A stretch of 32,172 nucleotides of DNA. It comes from Tranquillimonas alkanivorans (lineage in GTDB: Bacteria > Pseudomonadota > Alphaproteobacteria > Rhodobacterales > Rhodobacteraceae). Below are positions 25,079 to 32,172 of the stretch, piece after piece. A program made the translations under genes and the position numbers. How positions within the stretch are numbered: position 1 is the first letter of the stretch; every line of letters starts with the position of its first letter. A model generated the notes under the pieces. It did no database searches. It saw only the letters and a list, made by a program, of their open reading frames with translations, and was not told the DNA's origin. The stretch spans positions 1-32,172 of the forward strand of contig NZ_FOXA01000031.1 of the NCBI RefSeq assembly GCF_900115595.1. Direction: 5' to 3'.

Positions 25079-26015
25079 CATCTTTCCTCCCTTGATGAAC
25101 TCGTTCGAAGATACCGTTCCGCTCTCCATCGGAGAGCCGACCGTTCCGACGCCTCAGTTCGAGGATCAGCGCGCTATGGTCGAGTTCTCCACCGCCACCG
25201 TCGACAAGCGCGGAGAACAGGTCATGAGCGAGATCCAGCATCGGAAGTTGCAGCCCAAGGTCGCGCGCCAGCGCCTGTGCTGCGGCGGTGTCCTTGATCT
25301 GGTACTTCGCCGGTCCGCCCGGAGTGAAATCACCGTCGATCATCCGCTGCCCGTGCATCTCGAGGATGTGCGATCGGGCGAAACCACCCAGCAGGGCTTC
25401 CCGCACCTTCGCTGGATTCGCACCACCGGCCTCGGCCATCAGCAGGGCTTCTGAGACGGCTACGAGGGTGCTGGCGACGGTAAGCTGGTTCACAAGCTTG
25501 GCGAGTTGACCGGTTCCGACCGGTCCGATGTGAACCGGTCGGCCCAGGGCCTCGAAGACAGGACGTGCGGCTTCAACCTCTTTTCGGTTGCCCCCAACCA
25601 TGATCGAGAGCGTTGCGGCCTTAGCGCCGGCCTCCCCGCCAGAGACCGGCGCATCCAGCCACCGCAGACCCAGTTCTGCGGCCCTTGCGGCGAGCTCCCC
25701 CGCTTCGGCGACCGAGATCGAACTCATCACCACCAGCAACGCCCCGCGTGGCATGGCGGCGGCGACACCCTCGTCCCCGAACAGCACCTCGCGGCAAACG
25801 GGGCCGGAGCTCAGCATGACCACGGCCATTTCGCAGTCGGCACAGGCGGTGCGCGCGTCCAGGCTGACGGCAACACCGTGCTCCTGCAGCTTTTCGGACT
25901 TCTCGGCCGTCCGGTTCCACGCGGTGACACGAAACCCTGCGGCCGCGAGATTTGCGGCCATCGGAGCGCCCATGAGTCCGGTACCCAAGAACGCTATGCG
26001 ACTGGAAGCGCTCAA
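25068..26015 (-). CDS. NAD(P)-dependent oxidoreductase, 3-hydroxyisobutyrate dehydrogenase-like
   Basis: A 315-residue beta-hydroxyacid dehydrogenase. FLGTGLMGAPMAANL (9-23) is the Rossmann dinucleotide loop, DAPVSGG (121-127) is the substrate-binding signature and K173 in GQLAKLVNQL is the catalytic lysine. The family includes 3-hydroxyisobutyrate dehydrogenase, tartronate semialdehyde reductase (GarR/GlxR) and 6-phosphogluconate-like enzymes. Its place in a TRAP operon for an acidic substrate fits tartronate semialdehyde or a similar hydroxyacid, but the exact substrate is not known. The start is a TTG at 26015 with GGAGG seven bases before it and a 4-nt overlap (TTGA) with the stop of the gene upstream. 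The final 22 residues are longer than usual and overlap dctP. Confidence 0.88.
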   Translation of the reverse strand: MSASSRIAFLGTGLMGAPMAANLAAAGFRVTAWNRTAEKSEKLQEHGVAVSLDARTACADCEMAVVMLSSGPVCREVLFGDEGVAAAMPRGALLVVMSSISVAEAGELAARAAELGLRWLDAPVSGGEAGAKAATLSIMVGGNRKEVEAARPVFEALGRPVHIGPVGTGQLAKLVNQLTVASTLVAVSEALLMAEAGGANPAKVREALLGGFARSHILEMHGQRMIDGDFTPGGPAKYQIKDTAAAQALARDLGLQLPMLDLAHDLFSALVDGGGGELDHSALILELRRRNGRLSDGERNGIFERVHQGRKDDET

Positions 26016-26332
26016 GTGTCGCCTCCCGGATGCGTGCGCTCGAGAAACCGCGGGGGAAATTCCTTCGAGACGAGCGGCAGGGCCTTGCGAAACCGAGCGA
26101 GATGCGGTGTCTGAAGGTGCGCGTCAAACGCCGTTTGGCTCTTGTAAACCTCGTAAAACACCACGCGCGCCGGGTCGCCCTGCTCCACCGAGACATCGAA
26201 CTGGAGGCACCCTGACTCGTCGGCGACCGAGTGTCTTGCATCGTCGCCGGCGGCCTCGAGAAAGCCACCAAGGCGCTCCGGCGGCACCTCGAACTCGGCG
26301 ATTACGACGAACTGCCCTGAACGCTGCGGCAT
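26012..26332 (-). CDS. antibiotic biosynthesis monooxygenase (ABM) domain protein
   Basis: A 106-residue protein with the ferredoxin-like dimeric ABM fold: FVVIAEFEVPPERLGGFLEAAGDDARHSV, then ESGCLQFDVSVEQGDPARVVFYEVYKSQTAFDAH and the TPHLARF helix. Such proteins act as cofactor-free monooxygenases or as quinol or acid-modifying helpers (YgiN-like, LsrG-like). The start at ATG 26332 overlaps the upstream stop as TGATG, and its own stop overlaps the start of the dehydrogenase, so it belongs to the catabolic operon. A role in isomerising or clearing a reactive intermediate is plausible by analogy with LsrG, but cannot be proven from sequence. Confidence 0.85.
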   Translation of the reverse strand: MPQRSGQFVVIAEFEVPPERLGGFLEAAGDDARHSVADESGCLQFDVSVEQGDPARVVFYEVYKSQTAFDAHLQTPHLARFRKALPLVSKEFPPRFLERTHPGGDT

Positions 26333-27687
26333 CAGGCGGCCACCGACTTCGTGGCCATCTTCCTGCACTGCTCCTTGCGCACCTCGACGACGTCGAGATC
26401 CTCGACAAGCTCCACGTCGGACATGCGCACCACCTGGTCCCGCTTTACCGCTTTCTTCAGGCGGACATTGTGCGCCAGCCCGATGGGCAGCGCATCCAAG
26501 GTGAGGCTGCGTTCCGCGGGAATGGCCTTCGCCCAGACGGCGTAGCCGCCTTCCCCGTCCAGCATGTCGCCCGGCGCCAGGTCCTTTTTCGCGGTTGCAA
26601 CTGCGTCGCCGCGAAACTCTTTGCAGGTGCCCGTCGGTTCTCCGCGCAAGGTGGCCGAGAGAACACTCACCGACGTCTCCAGCCCGATCAGGTGGAAGGG
26701 TCGCCACATCGAGCCGTACCAGCCCGACTTGTCCGTCAGCAGCCCATACTGCTGGAAGCAATCGCGCGTGTAGGCGTCCGGGGCCTTGAAGGTCACAAAC
26801 ATGCCGTAGCGGATGTTGTTGAGCACTTCGCGTCCATCCGGCTCCTGGCTCGCCGCGATATCGACCAAGCCTGCCTCTGGCAGCCGTCCGCCATCACTCG
26901 CGGGCTTGAACACGCTGGCGAGATCCTGGAGCCCCGACGGGTAGAACGCGAGGCCGTCATCGGGGCAGTCAAGGCCAGTGCCGTTCGCGACAGCCGCCAT
27001 CTCGATCGCCGCCTTCGTGCCGTCGGTGAAGGAATTGTACATTTTCGGGTTGAAGTCGCCTGCAGCAACTTCTTCCTCGCTCCAACCGAAGTAGCCCCAC
27101 ACAGTGTCGGGCGTGGAGTAACGATACGGCGGCTCAAAGTTCATGCCCTTCCCGGCCGAAATCAGTTCGAATCCGCAGGAACGGACCCAGTCCACGAGCT
27201 CACAGATGAACGCAGGCTGATCGCCATAGGCCATCGAGTAGACGAGCCCCTTCTCGCGAGCCTTGGCGGCAAGGAGCGGGCCGCACATCACGTCGGCCTC
27301 CACGTTGACCATCACGATGTGCTTGTTGCCGTCGATCGCCTTGAGCGCGTGCCGGACCCCAGCAAGGGGGTGGCCTGTCGCCTCGATGATGCAGTCGATG
27401 CCCTCGAAGGTACAAAGCGATCCGGCATCCTCGGTGACGTGCGTCGCGCCTGTGTCGTAAGCGTCGGAGAGGGAGCGCGCACTGTACTGCGCAGCTTCCC
27501 ATCCCACCCGATCGAGGGAGGCCCGCGCCTTACCGGCATCCAGGTCGGCTACGCCGACGATGTGGTAGCCGGGAATCGTCCTTGCCTGCGCCAGCACCAT
27601 CGAGCCGAACTTGCCCGCGCCGATCAGGCCCACGCGGACAGGACGGCCTTCGGCATGTCGCTCGGCGAGCATCGCTGACAAGTTCAT
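26332..27687 (-). CDS. NAD(P)-dependent oxidoreductase with C-terminal SAF domain
   Basis: A 451-residue protein. The N-terminus has a Rossmann fold (VGLIGAGKFGSMV, about 19-31, then VGVADLD) and resembles homoserine-dehydrogenase-like oxidoreductases; EATGHPLAGVRHAL and NVEADVMCGPLL are typical of the group. The last 100 residues (KKDLAPGDMLDGEGGYAVWAK and onwards) form an SAF domain, as in sugar-acid dehydratases and FlgA. Genes of this type are found with TRAP or ABC uptake of unusual sugars and acids. The ATG at 27687 has AGGA eight bases upstream. It is the first gene of the six-gene unit that ends with the TRAP permease, and a LysR-box-like site lies in the 223-nt gap ahead of it. The exact substrate is unknown. 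Confidence 0.83.
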   Translation of the reverse strand: MNLSAMLAERHAEGRPVRVGLIGAGKFGSMVLAQARTIPGYHIVGVADLDAGKARASLDRVGWEAAQYSARSLSDAYDTGATHVTEDAGSLCTFEGIDCIIEATGHPLAGVRHALKAIDGNKHIVMVNVEADVMCGPLLAAKAREKGLVYSMAYGDQPAFICELVDWVRSCGFELISAGKGMNFEPPYRYSTPDTVWGYFGWSEEEVAAGDFNPKMYNSFTDGTKAAIEMAAVANGTGLDCPDDGLAFYPSGLQDLASVFKPASDGGRLPEAGLVDIAASQEPDGREVLNNIRYGMFVTFKAPDAYTRDCFQQYGLLTDKSGWYGSMWRPFHLIGLETSVSVLSATLRGEPTGTCKEFRGDAVATAKKDLAPGDMLDGEGGYAVWAKAIPAERSLTLDALPIGLAHNVRLKKAVKRDQVVRMSDVELVEDLDVVEVRKEQCRKMATKSVAA

Positions 27688-27910
27688 TCCTTCACTTCCT
27701 CGTTCTCGATGGCGCTCACGCCACGTGTTCCATTAGGCCCCCGATCCCGAGCGGGTGCCGGAGCGCGACCATCACCGTTCGCCCATAAGGCGTCGTGGTC
27801 TGTTCCCGGTCGAGAGCCTCCCTCTCACGGCCGCCGCAGCGTGCCGCCCACAGAGTGTTGCGCACCGCAACCCAACAGCACAATTGAGTAATTCTTTTCG
27901 ATTGATCAGC
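27688..27910. promoter_or_regulatory. promoter region of the oxidoreductase-TRAP operon
   Basis: A gap of 223 bases between the LysR gene and the first catabolic gene, both on the minus strand. It contains the LysR-box-like inverted repeat at 27857-27871. I do not see a clear pair of -35 and -10 boxes and no T-run terminator for lysR. Confidence 0.4.
27857..27871. promoter_or_regulatory. LysR-box-like site GTTGCG-CAC-CGCAAC
   Basis: Perfect six-base arms around three bases. The core, TTGC-N5-GCAA, has the T-N11-A form of LysR-type binding sites. It lies 170 nt upstream of the oxidoreductase start and 40 nt after the LysR stop, so the neighbouring LysR product may bind here to control the TRAP operon. 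Confidence 0.45.
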
Positions 27911-28822
27911 TTATCTAAGCATTGGGAGATCGAGGGCGGATCGCCATTCTTCCGCTTCCGCACGCACCCAATCTATAAACCGCCGAACGTGGCGACGCCG
28001 CGTGTTCTGGTGCGGGCAGACGAGCCACTGCGTGCAGAGTTCGACCTTCGGCACCTCTGCCACTGGGATGTGCAACCGCCCCTCCCGAAGCTCCCGATCC
28101 ATCATCAGCGCGCTCTCGAGCGCGATCCCCATCCCGGAACAGGCGGCGTCCACGGTCATGTGTGAGCGGTCAAAGAGCACGCGGCGCCGCGCCTCGAGAT
28201 CCGGATGCCCAGCAAGGCCAAACCAGTCCCGCCATTGGACCTGGCACTTTACCGACACGATCATGCGGTGGTTGGGAATGTCGGAAATAGCGAGATCGTC
28301 GAGCCCCGTGAGTGTCGGTGCACAGACGGGCAAAAATGGCTCGTCCACCAACGGCTGTACGTGCAGCCCGGGCCATCGGCCCGTTCCGTGGTAGACGCCA
28401 ATATCCACTGTGTCTCGTGCGAAGTCGGTCGGTTCGTTCGAGCCGTCAAGGTGCACGTCGAGATCGGGGTTGGCATCCAGGAAGCGCGGCAGGCGCGGCA
28501 GGAGCCACTTCGTTGCGATCGACGGCGATGCGCGCACTGTCAGGAGTGTTGTTGTCTGCGCGCCGCGGATCCGGTTGGTGGACGTGATGATGTGCTCCAC
28601 ATCCTCTGCAATCATCTCGTAGTACTGCTCGCCCGCCTCGGTGAGGCGGATCTTCCGGCCGACTTTCGCAACCAGGACCTTGCCGACCTGCTCCTCGAGA
28701 TTGCGAAGCTGCTGGCTCACCGCAGACGGTGTCACGCCAAGTCGTTCCGCCGCGGCCGCGACGCTCTGCTGCGTCGCGACCTCGTAGAAGACGCTGATGG
28801 CGCGGAACGGGATTTGGCTCAC
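27911..28822 (-). CDS. LysR-family transcriptional regulator (GcvA-like)
   Basis: A 303-residue regulator. The N-terminal winged helix (IPFRAISVFYEVATQQSVAAAAERLGVTPSAVSQQLRNLEEQVG, about 4-47) is a typical LysR DNA-binding domain, and the C-terminal part is a PBP2 effector domain of the GcvA kind (DTVDIGVYHG, then WRDWFGLAG). The start is a GTG at 28822 with GGAG six bases upstream; no ATG start is better placed. It follows the cupin gene after 42 nt and may be co-transcribed with it. It probably senses the transported acid and controls the operon on its 3' side. Effector unknown. Confidence 0.92.
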   Translation of the reverse strand: MSQIPFRAISVFYEVATQQSVAAAAERLGVTPSAVSQQLRNLEEQVGKVLVAKVGRKIRLTEAGEQYYEMIAEDVEHIITSTNRIRGAQTTTLLTVRASPSIATKWLLPRLPRFLDANPDLDVHLDGSNEPTDFARDTVDIGVYHGTGRWPGLHVQPLVDEPFLPVCAPTLTGLDDLAISDIPNHRMIVSVKCQVQWRDWFGLAGHPDLEARRRVLFDRSHMTVDAACSGMGIALESALMMDRELREGRLHIPVAEVPKVELCTQWLVCPHQNTRRRHVRRFIDWVRAEAEEWRSALDLPMLR

Positions 28823-28864
28823 CTCGCGCTCCGGCTCGAGTCACTGCGGTCCGGCATCGGAGAA

Positions 28865-29386
28865 TCAGCGAATGAACTGCTGTACGAAGTCACGCCCGAG
28901 CCCGACCTTCTCATAGTGCGCCCTGCACAGATCGACCTTGGTAAACACGTCCTCATATCCAAGGTGTTTTCCCCACGGATCCACGTAGTACATGATCCCG
29001 TTCACCTGGAAGAGCGTGATCATCTCCTCCACGTCATTCGGGACCACCAGCGTGTGCGTCTCGCCGGGCGGTTCGTAGACATACCCCCCCTCCTCGGCGA
29101 CCCAGTCGTGCTCAAGGTAGTGCCAGCGTCCCTTCAGCACGAAACCGTGCACGGGATTGGGGTGCCGGTGACGGGTGAGGACTCCAGCCTTCCTGACCTT
29201 GAGAAGGTTCACCCAGTACCCCTGCGATACATTCAGGCAGAGCGGGCGGAACCACACGTTTTCTGCCTGCGGTACCCAGACGCGGTCATCCTCCGGGATC
29301 GCGTGCGGGACCACAATGTCCCTGCCCGCCTCCGCGGGCATTGGCAACTGGTACGGCATCCGGGCCTGTTCATCGGTCTGAGTCAT
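28865..29386 (-). CDS. cupin, 2,4'-dihydroxyacetophenone dioxygenase family
   Basis: A 173-residue single cupin. Cupin motif 1 is visible as TRHRHPNPVHGFVLKGRWHYLEHDW (71-95, with H73, H75 and H80) and motif 2 as YVYEPPGETHTLVV (102-115, with E109 and H111), giving a metal-binding site. The length and the motifs match the 2,4'-dihydroxyacetophenone dioxygenase family, whose members cleave a C-C bond in hydroxyketones; many relatives have unknown substrates. The ATG at 29386 is preceded by GGAG seven bases away; ATGs at 29392 and 29434 are in frame but worse placed. It follows the SDR gene after 25 nt. Its part in the pathway is unproven. Confidence 0.82.
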   Translation of the reverse strand: MTQTDEQARMPYQLPMPAEAGRDIVVPHAIPEDDRVWVPQAENVWFRPLCLNVSQGYWVNLLKVRKAGVLTRHRHPNPVHGFVLKGRWHYLEHDWVAEEGGYVYEPPGETHTLVVPNDVEEMITLFQVNGIMYYVDPWGKHLGYEDVFTKVDLCRAHYEKVGLGRDFVQQFIR

Positions 29387-29411
29387 CTTCATTCTCCAAG
29401 AAGTGGCGGTA

Positions 29412-30116
29412 TCAAGCGGCCGAGAAGCCACCATCGACAGGCAGGATTGCCCCGGTCACGAAAGCAGCGGCGGGCGAAGCAAGGAACTGGGCGGGTCCAG
29501 CCAGATCCTCGGGGCGCCCCCACCGGCGCATGGGCGTGCGGCCAAGGATCGCGTTGCTTTTAGTCTCGTCCTGTCCGAGCGCAGCGGTCAGCGCGGTCTC
29601 GATCCAGCCGGGCGCAAGCGCATTCACACGGATCCCGTCCGCCGCCCACGCGACGGCCAGGGACTTGGTGAGTTGCCCTACCCCGCCCTTCGAGGCGGCA
29701 TAAGCCGGCGATGTCCCGCTGCCGAAGAAGGTCAGCATCGAGGCCGTGTTGATGACGCAGCCTTTCGCAGCCTTCAGAGAGGGAAAAGCGGCCTCACAGC
29801 ACCTCTGCGTGCCGTTGAGATTCACGTCCACGACCTCGGCGAAGTCCGCCTGCCGGAACTCTGCGCCTTGGCGCCGGATGATCCCGGCACAATTCACCAG
29901 CACGTCCAGCCGGTCAAAAGCCGAAAAAAATGAGCTGATGGCTTCCGCCTCACGCACGTCGAGCACGACACTCTCCACCCCCGCTGGGACTTCGTCGTGC
30001 CCTACCCGCTCGTGTCCGGTCGCAATTACGGATGTCCTGTCCTCAGACGCAAAGCCGGCGGCAATAGCGCGCCCGATGCCCGTTGATCCGCCGACGACGA
30101 CTATGGTTTTGTTCAA
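29412..30116 (-). CDS. short-chain dehydrogenase/reductase (SDR)
   Basis: A 234-residue classical SDR. The cofactor loop is GGSTGIG (9-15), NCAG (75-78) lies in the Rossmann core, and the active site is Y139 with K143 in AYAASKGG, with S126 or a nearby Ser completing it. The end, TGAILPVDGGF, is typical. The start I choose is a TTG at 30116, with AAGGA about seven bases upstream and a TTGA overlap with the stop of the GntR gene; the open frame extends 13 codons upstream. It oxidises or reduces a hydroxyl group, probably on the same acid as the downstream enzymes. Its exact substrate is unknown. Confidence 0.88.
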   Translation of the reverse strand: MNKTIVVVGGSTGIGRAIAAGFASEDRTSVIATGHERVGHDEVPAGVESVVLDVREAEAISSFFSAFDRLDVLVNCAGIIRRQGAEFRQADFAEVVDVNLNGTQRCCEAAFPSLKAAKGCVINTASMLTFFGSGTSPAYAASKGGVGQLTKSLAVAWAADGIRVNALAPGWIETALTAALGQDETKSNAILGRTPMRRWGRPEDLAGPAQFLASPAAAFVTGAILPVDGGFSAA

Positions 30117-30886
30117 GATGTTTCCTTCCCTTCGTCCAGTACGTCTTGCTCGCACTCAATCGCCCTGCCGCTCAGCCGCTCCATCGCATACTCGCTGCGC
30201 TGCAGGAGCCTCATCATCGCCGCTTGCGCACCTTCGGGGTCACCAATGCGAATAGCGTCGAGTACGGCGCGGTGGTTGGCCAGGTTCGCCTCATAGTTCC
30301 CTGGCGGATCGATAAGAGCCTCGAAGGACCTGCGAAGCGCGTGAATGATCGAGCGCGTAATCGACTGGAAAAACCGGTTGCCGGAGGCGTCCGCCACGGC
30401 GACATGGAAGGCAAGATCGGCCGAAACTCTCGCCTCGAAGGCCCCGTCAGTGGCTAATGCGGCCATCTCCGCATAGGCATCGGCGATTGCGGCGACATCC
30501 TCGATGCTTGCACAATGCGCCGCGTCGAAGGCGGCAGCCGGCTCGATGATCTGGCGCATGCGCCCGAGCTCCTGCAGGAACATTCGATCGCACCCAATTT
30601 CGAGACCGAACCAGTCCAAGACGTCGGAATCGAGAATATTCCACTCGGCGCGTTCAAGAACCACTGTACCTCGTCGCGGCGCGACGCGGACGAGCGATTT
30701 CGCCGCCAAGAGCTTCATGGCTTCGCGAAGGGTATTGCGAGAGACACTGAGTTCTTCCGCCAGCTCCTCCTCTCGCGGCAGCCGTTTTCCCTCCGGGTAA
30801 TCCCCTCGAAGGATCCGGCTCCCGACAGATTGTGCGGCAAGCGCAGCGCCAGAGCGCCACGCGACGAGGCGTGAGGTCTCTTTCAT
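30113..30886 (-). CDS. GntR-family regulator, FadR subfamily
   Basis: A 257-residue regulator: a winged helix at the N-terminus (YPEGKRLPREEELAEELSVSRNTLREAMKLL, about 30-60, then RGTVVL) and an FCD domain with DLAFHVAVADASGN and NHRAVLDAI, whose histidines and acidic residues usually bind a metal and an acid ligand. FadR-type GntR proteins commonly repress sugar-acid catabolic genes. ATG 30886 lacks a clear SD. An imperfect repeat TTCAT-N7-ATGAA at 30882-30898 spans the start codon and may be an autoregulatory site. It is the first gene of the SDR-cupin-LysR unit. Confidence 0.9.
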   Translation of the reverse strand: MKETSRLVAWRSGAALAAQSVGSRILRGDYPEGKRLPREEELAEELSVSRNTLREAMKLLAAKSLVRVAPRRGTVVLERAEWNILDSDVLDWFGLEIGCDRMFLQELGRMRQIIEPAAAFDAAHCASIEDVAAIADAYAEMAALATDGAFEARVSADLAFHVAVADASGNRFFQSITRSIIHALRRSFEALIDPPGNYEANLANHRAVLDAIRIGDPEGAQAAMMRLLQRSEYAMERLSGRAIECEQDVLDEGKETS

Positions 30887-31132
30887 TGGTAGGATGAATA
30901 AGCGACCTGTCCCGCCTGGTCAACTTCGGGAAATCGACTGCGCACGCTCTCGGCGGGGGTGTGCGAAGTCGAAAGCGTCAAGATCAAAGAGCCATGCGGT
31001 GATCTGCTCCTTTGCCGCCCGGGAAGAACGAGCACTCCCCCGTCACAAGCAGTCGCCGAAGGTCGACTTCCGACCGGTTACGAGGCTCCTGCCCTCTCCG
31101 CTGTGGTTCCCCGACCCGTCGTGAGCGTCACC
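30887..31132. other. promoter side of gntR and junction with the pseudogene
   Basis: A 246-nt stretch with no supported gene. It should contain the promoter of the gntR unit. No convincing -35/-10 pair, repeat or hairpin was seen. Confidence 0.3.
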
Positions 31133-31591
31133 TCATTTGGAATGATACAGCGCCCCGTCGCACTCCACCTCGGCGAGGTAAGCGCCGGCGAAGTCCGGGT
31201 GCACGATGCCCATGTCGATCCGAACCCCGACACGCCGGTTTGCGAACGCACCGAAGGTGATCGAGAACAGCATGACGTCCCGCTCGTCGGCGAAGAATCA
31301 CTCCAGCCGGGGGTCGGCTCGGCGCACCTCATCGAGCAGGTCGAGGATCAAGGACTGCTGCTCGCCGTTGAAGGTGATGACGCCCATTGTCGGCCGGTCC
31401 GCCTCCGGCAGGTCCAGCCAAGAGACGAGCTTGCGCCGGATAAGAGACGTGATCGCTTTCGCCTCGGCGGCATTCGTGCGGCCCCGCCCGCGGGCATACG
31501 TGCCCTCGACGCGGTGGAACCTGATCTCCTCCGAGGCCGTCGACGGCGCCGGAAAGGTTACGTGCCCGTCGCCGTAGTAGTGGTGGTTGGA
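31133..31591 (-). pseudogene. remnant of a DUF4011/DUF3320-type helicase with MTES nuclease segment
   Basis: Reading the minus strand from 31591 gives a chain of recognisable pieces: HHYYGDGHVTFPAP, then ARGRGRTNAAEAKAI, MGVITFNGEQQSLI, DLLDEVRRADPRLE, a TGA stop at 31298-31300, DERDVMLFSITFGAF, and at the end IDMGIVHPDFAGAYL with AEVECDGALYHS. The first pieces are the UvrD/Dna2-like C-terminal helicase lobe of DUF4011/DUF3320 proteins; the last are the conserved core of the restriction-endonuclease-like MTES domain that follows it in those proteins. Between FFAD and DERD, and between AFANRR and VGVRID, stretches seem deleted. With the in-frame stop, missing N-terminus and missing ends, it is a decayed gene, probably of a defence helicase. 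Confidence 0.75.
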
Positions 31592-32172
31592 TTAGGCTGG
31601 CGATGATCACGGTTCGAGATTCGGTCATGCGGTTGCGTCTAACCGGCGCGCCGCCGAAACGACAGCACGGCATTGTCGGCGCGGTGCGGTCTTGCATACG
31701 GATCTCAGCCCGAGCGCCCCCTACCCCACGAGATGAGACTATTTCGCGCGCCGGTGTGCCTCACGCCCCCGGCCCTCCGCACCCACGCTGTCAGGCCGTG
31801 CGATAAGAGCAGGTCTGCCTCACGAGCACGGAAGTCCGCCGATCGACGGGATCGGATCAAGCTGCTTGGCGGACACCCCTCCCCTTCCTCAGCCGACGCA
31901 TGCGGAACCGTCTGCCTCGGCGTGCCTGGCGGTCGCGGGGCCGAAAAGTTTACAGCCGCCATCGACGTCTCGACGTCGATGGCGACCGCTTACCGCGAGC
32001 GCGTCCCCGCCGATGTCAGTGCTACCTCCCGTAGCGGACGGCTCGCCATCGGCAGACGATGATGGTCGCGCAATCCACCCCCGGCAGAGTAGAGGCGCCG
32101 CTCCGGGAAGCGCCGTCACCGTGTCCGGTCGGCTGGCCGCATGAAGCCGGCGAAGTAGTTGCTGAGCGCGTC
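31592..32172. other. degraded right edge, no supported gene
   Basis: About 580 bases without a gene I can support. Open frames are short and change strand. It contains a strong palindrome at 31957-31984. A minus-strand fragment at the right edge (starting DALSNYFAGFMRPADRTR) reads like protein for a few residues and then meets a stop; I cannot place it. Confidence 0.35.
31957..31984. repeat. 28-bp near-perfect palindrome
   Basis: Perfect 13-base arms, CGCCATCGACGTC and its complement, around a TC dinucleotide. No T-run follows on either side, so it is not an obvious terminator. It could be a protein-binding site, a transposon end remnant or a structured RNA stem. It lies in a gene-free, degraded stretch. 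Confidence 0.7.

Noticed and set aside
25588-27678. 696-residue plus-strand open frame
   Set aside because: It is antisense to three supported genes that show strong motifs (oxidoreductases and ABM protein); composition is that of a shadow frame.
30882-30898. TTCAT-N7-ATGAA repeat over the gntR start
   Set aside because: Five-base arms; does not match the FadR-type TGGT-N3-ACCA form. Mentioned in the gene entry only.
1-32172. CRISPR arrays, tRNA or rRNA genes, intact insertion sequences
   Set aside because: No regularly spaced repeats, no cloverleaf-like sequence and no transposase motifs were seen by eye on either strand.

Overview
High-GC bacterial sequence (roughly 60-65 % G+C by eye) whose gene style suggests an alphaproteobacterium: TRAP dicarboxylate-type transporters, GcvA-like LysR and FadR-type GntR regulators, and tightly overlapping operons. 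The taxon is an inference; no rRNA or tRNA was seen. Nearly all real genes lie on the minus strand; one gene (sce7726 family) is on the plus strand.

Region A (about 357-17682) is a DISARM-related defence operon read right to left. A 1,732-residue helicase carries both DEAD/DEAH helicase and DUF1998 zinc domains, like DrmA and DrmB fused (YprA/MrfA type). It is followed by a GIY-YIG/DUF4357 nuclease, a SNF2 helicase (DrmD-like), a 1,353-residue Eco57I-class adenine methylase (DrmMI-like), an ArdC-like HExxH metallopeptidase and an HNH endonuclease. These six genes are chained by 1-4 nt overlaps. Downstream, after 181 nt, is an AT-richer P-loop ATPase of the Sll1717 type that is frameshifted at a run of eight C. 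No drmC-type phospholipase D gene is present. A small helical protein (17383-17682) precedes the operon.

Region B (18283-21716) is a second, compact module: an NTase-like DUF6932 protein, an XRE-HTH/ImmA-type metallopeptidase and a Beta-family protein in one overlapping minus-strand operon, converging on a plus-strand sce7726-family protein that looks like a PD-(D/E)XK nuclease. A perfect 7-bp-arm palindrome covers the -10 of its putative promoter, and the transcript would be leaderless or nearly so. This is the best candidate here for a poorly described system.

Region C (22230-30886) is a catabolic and transport region: a FadR-type regulator, a short-chain dehydrogenase, a cupin of the dihydroxyacetophenone-dioxygenase-like family and a LysR regulator, then, after a 223-nt gap with a LysR-box-like site, a SAF-domain NAD(P) oxidoreductase, an antibiotic-biosynthesis-monooxygenase-fold protein, a 3-hydroxyisobutyrate-dehydrogenase-like enzyme and a complete TRAP transporter (P, Q, M). 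The substrate cannot be named, but the set fits uptake and oxidation of an organic or sugar acid.

Region D (30887-32172) is degraded. It holds a remnant of a DUF4011/DUF3320-type helicase with an MTES-type nuclease segment, carrying an in-frame stop and apparent internal deletions, and a 28-bp near-perfect palindrome. With regions A and B it suggests a genomic island with defence-gene turnover flanking a metabolic locus.
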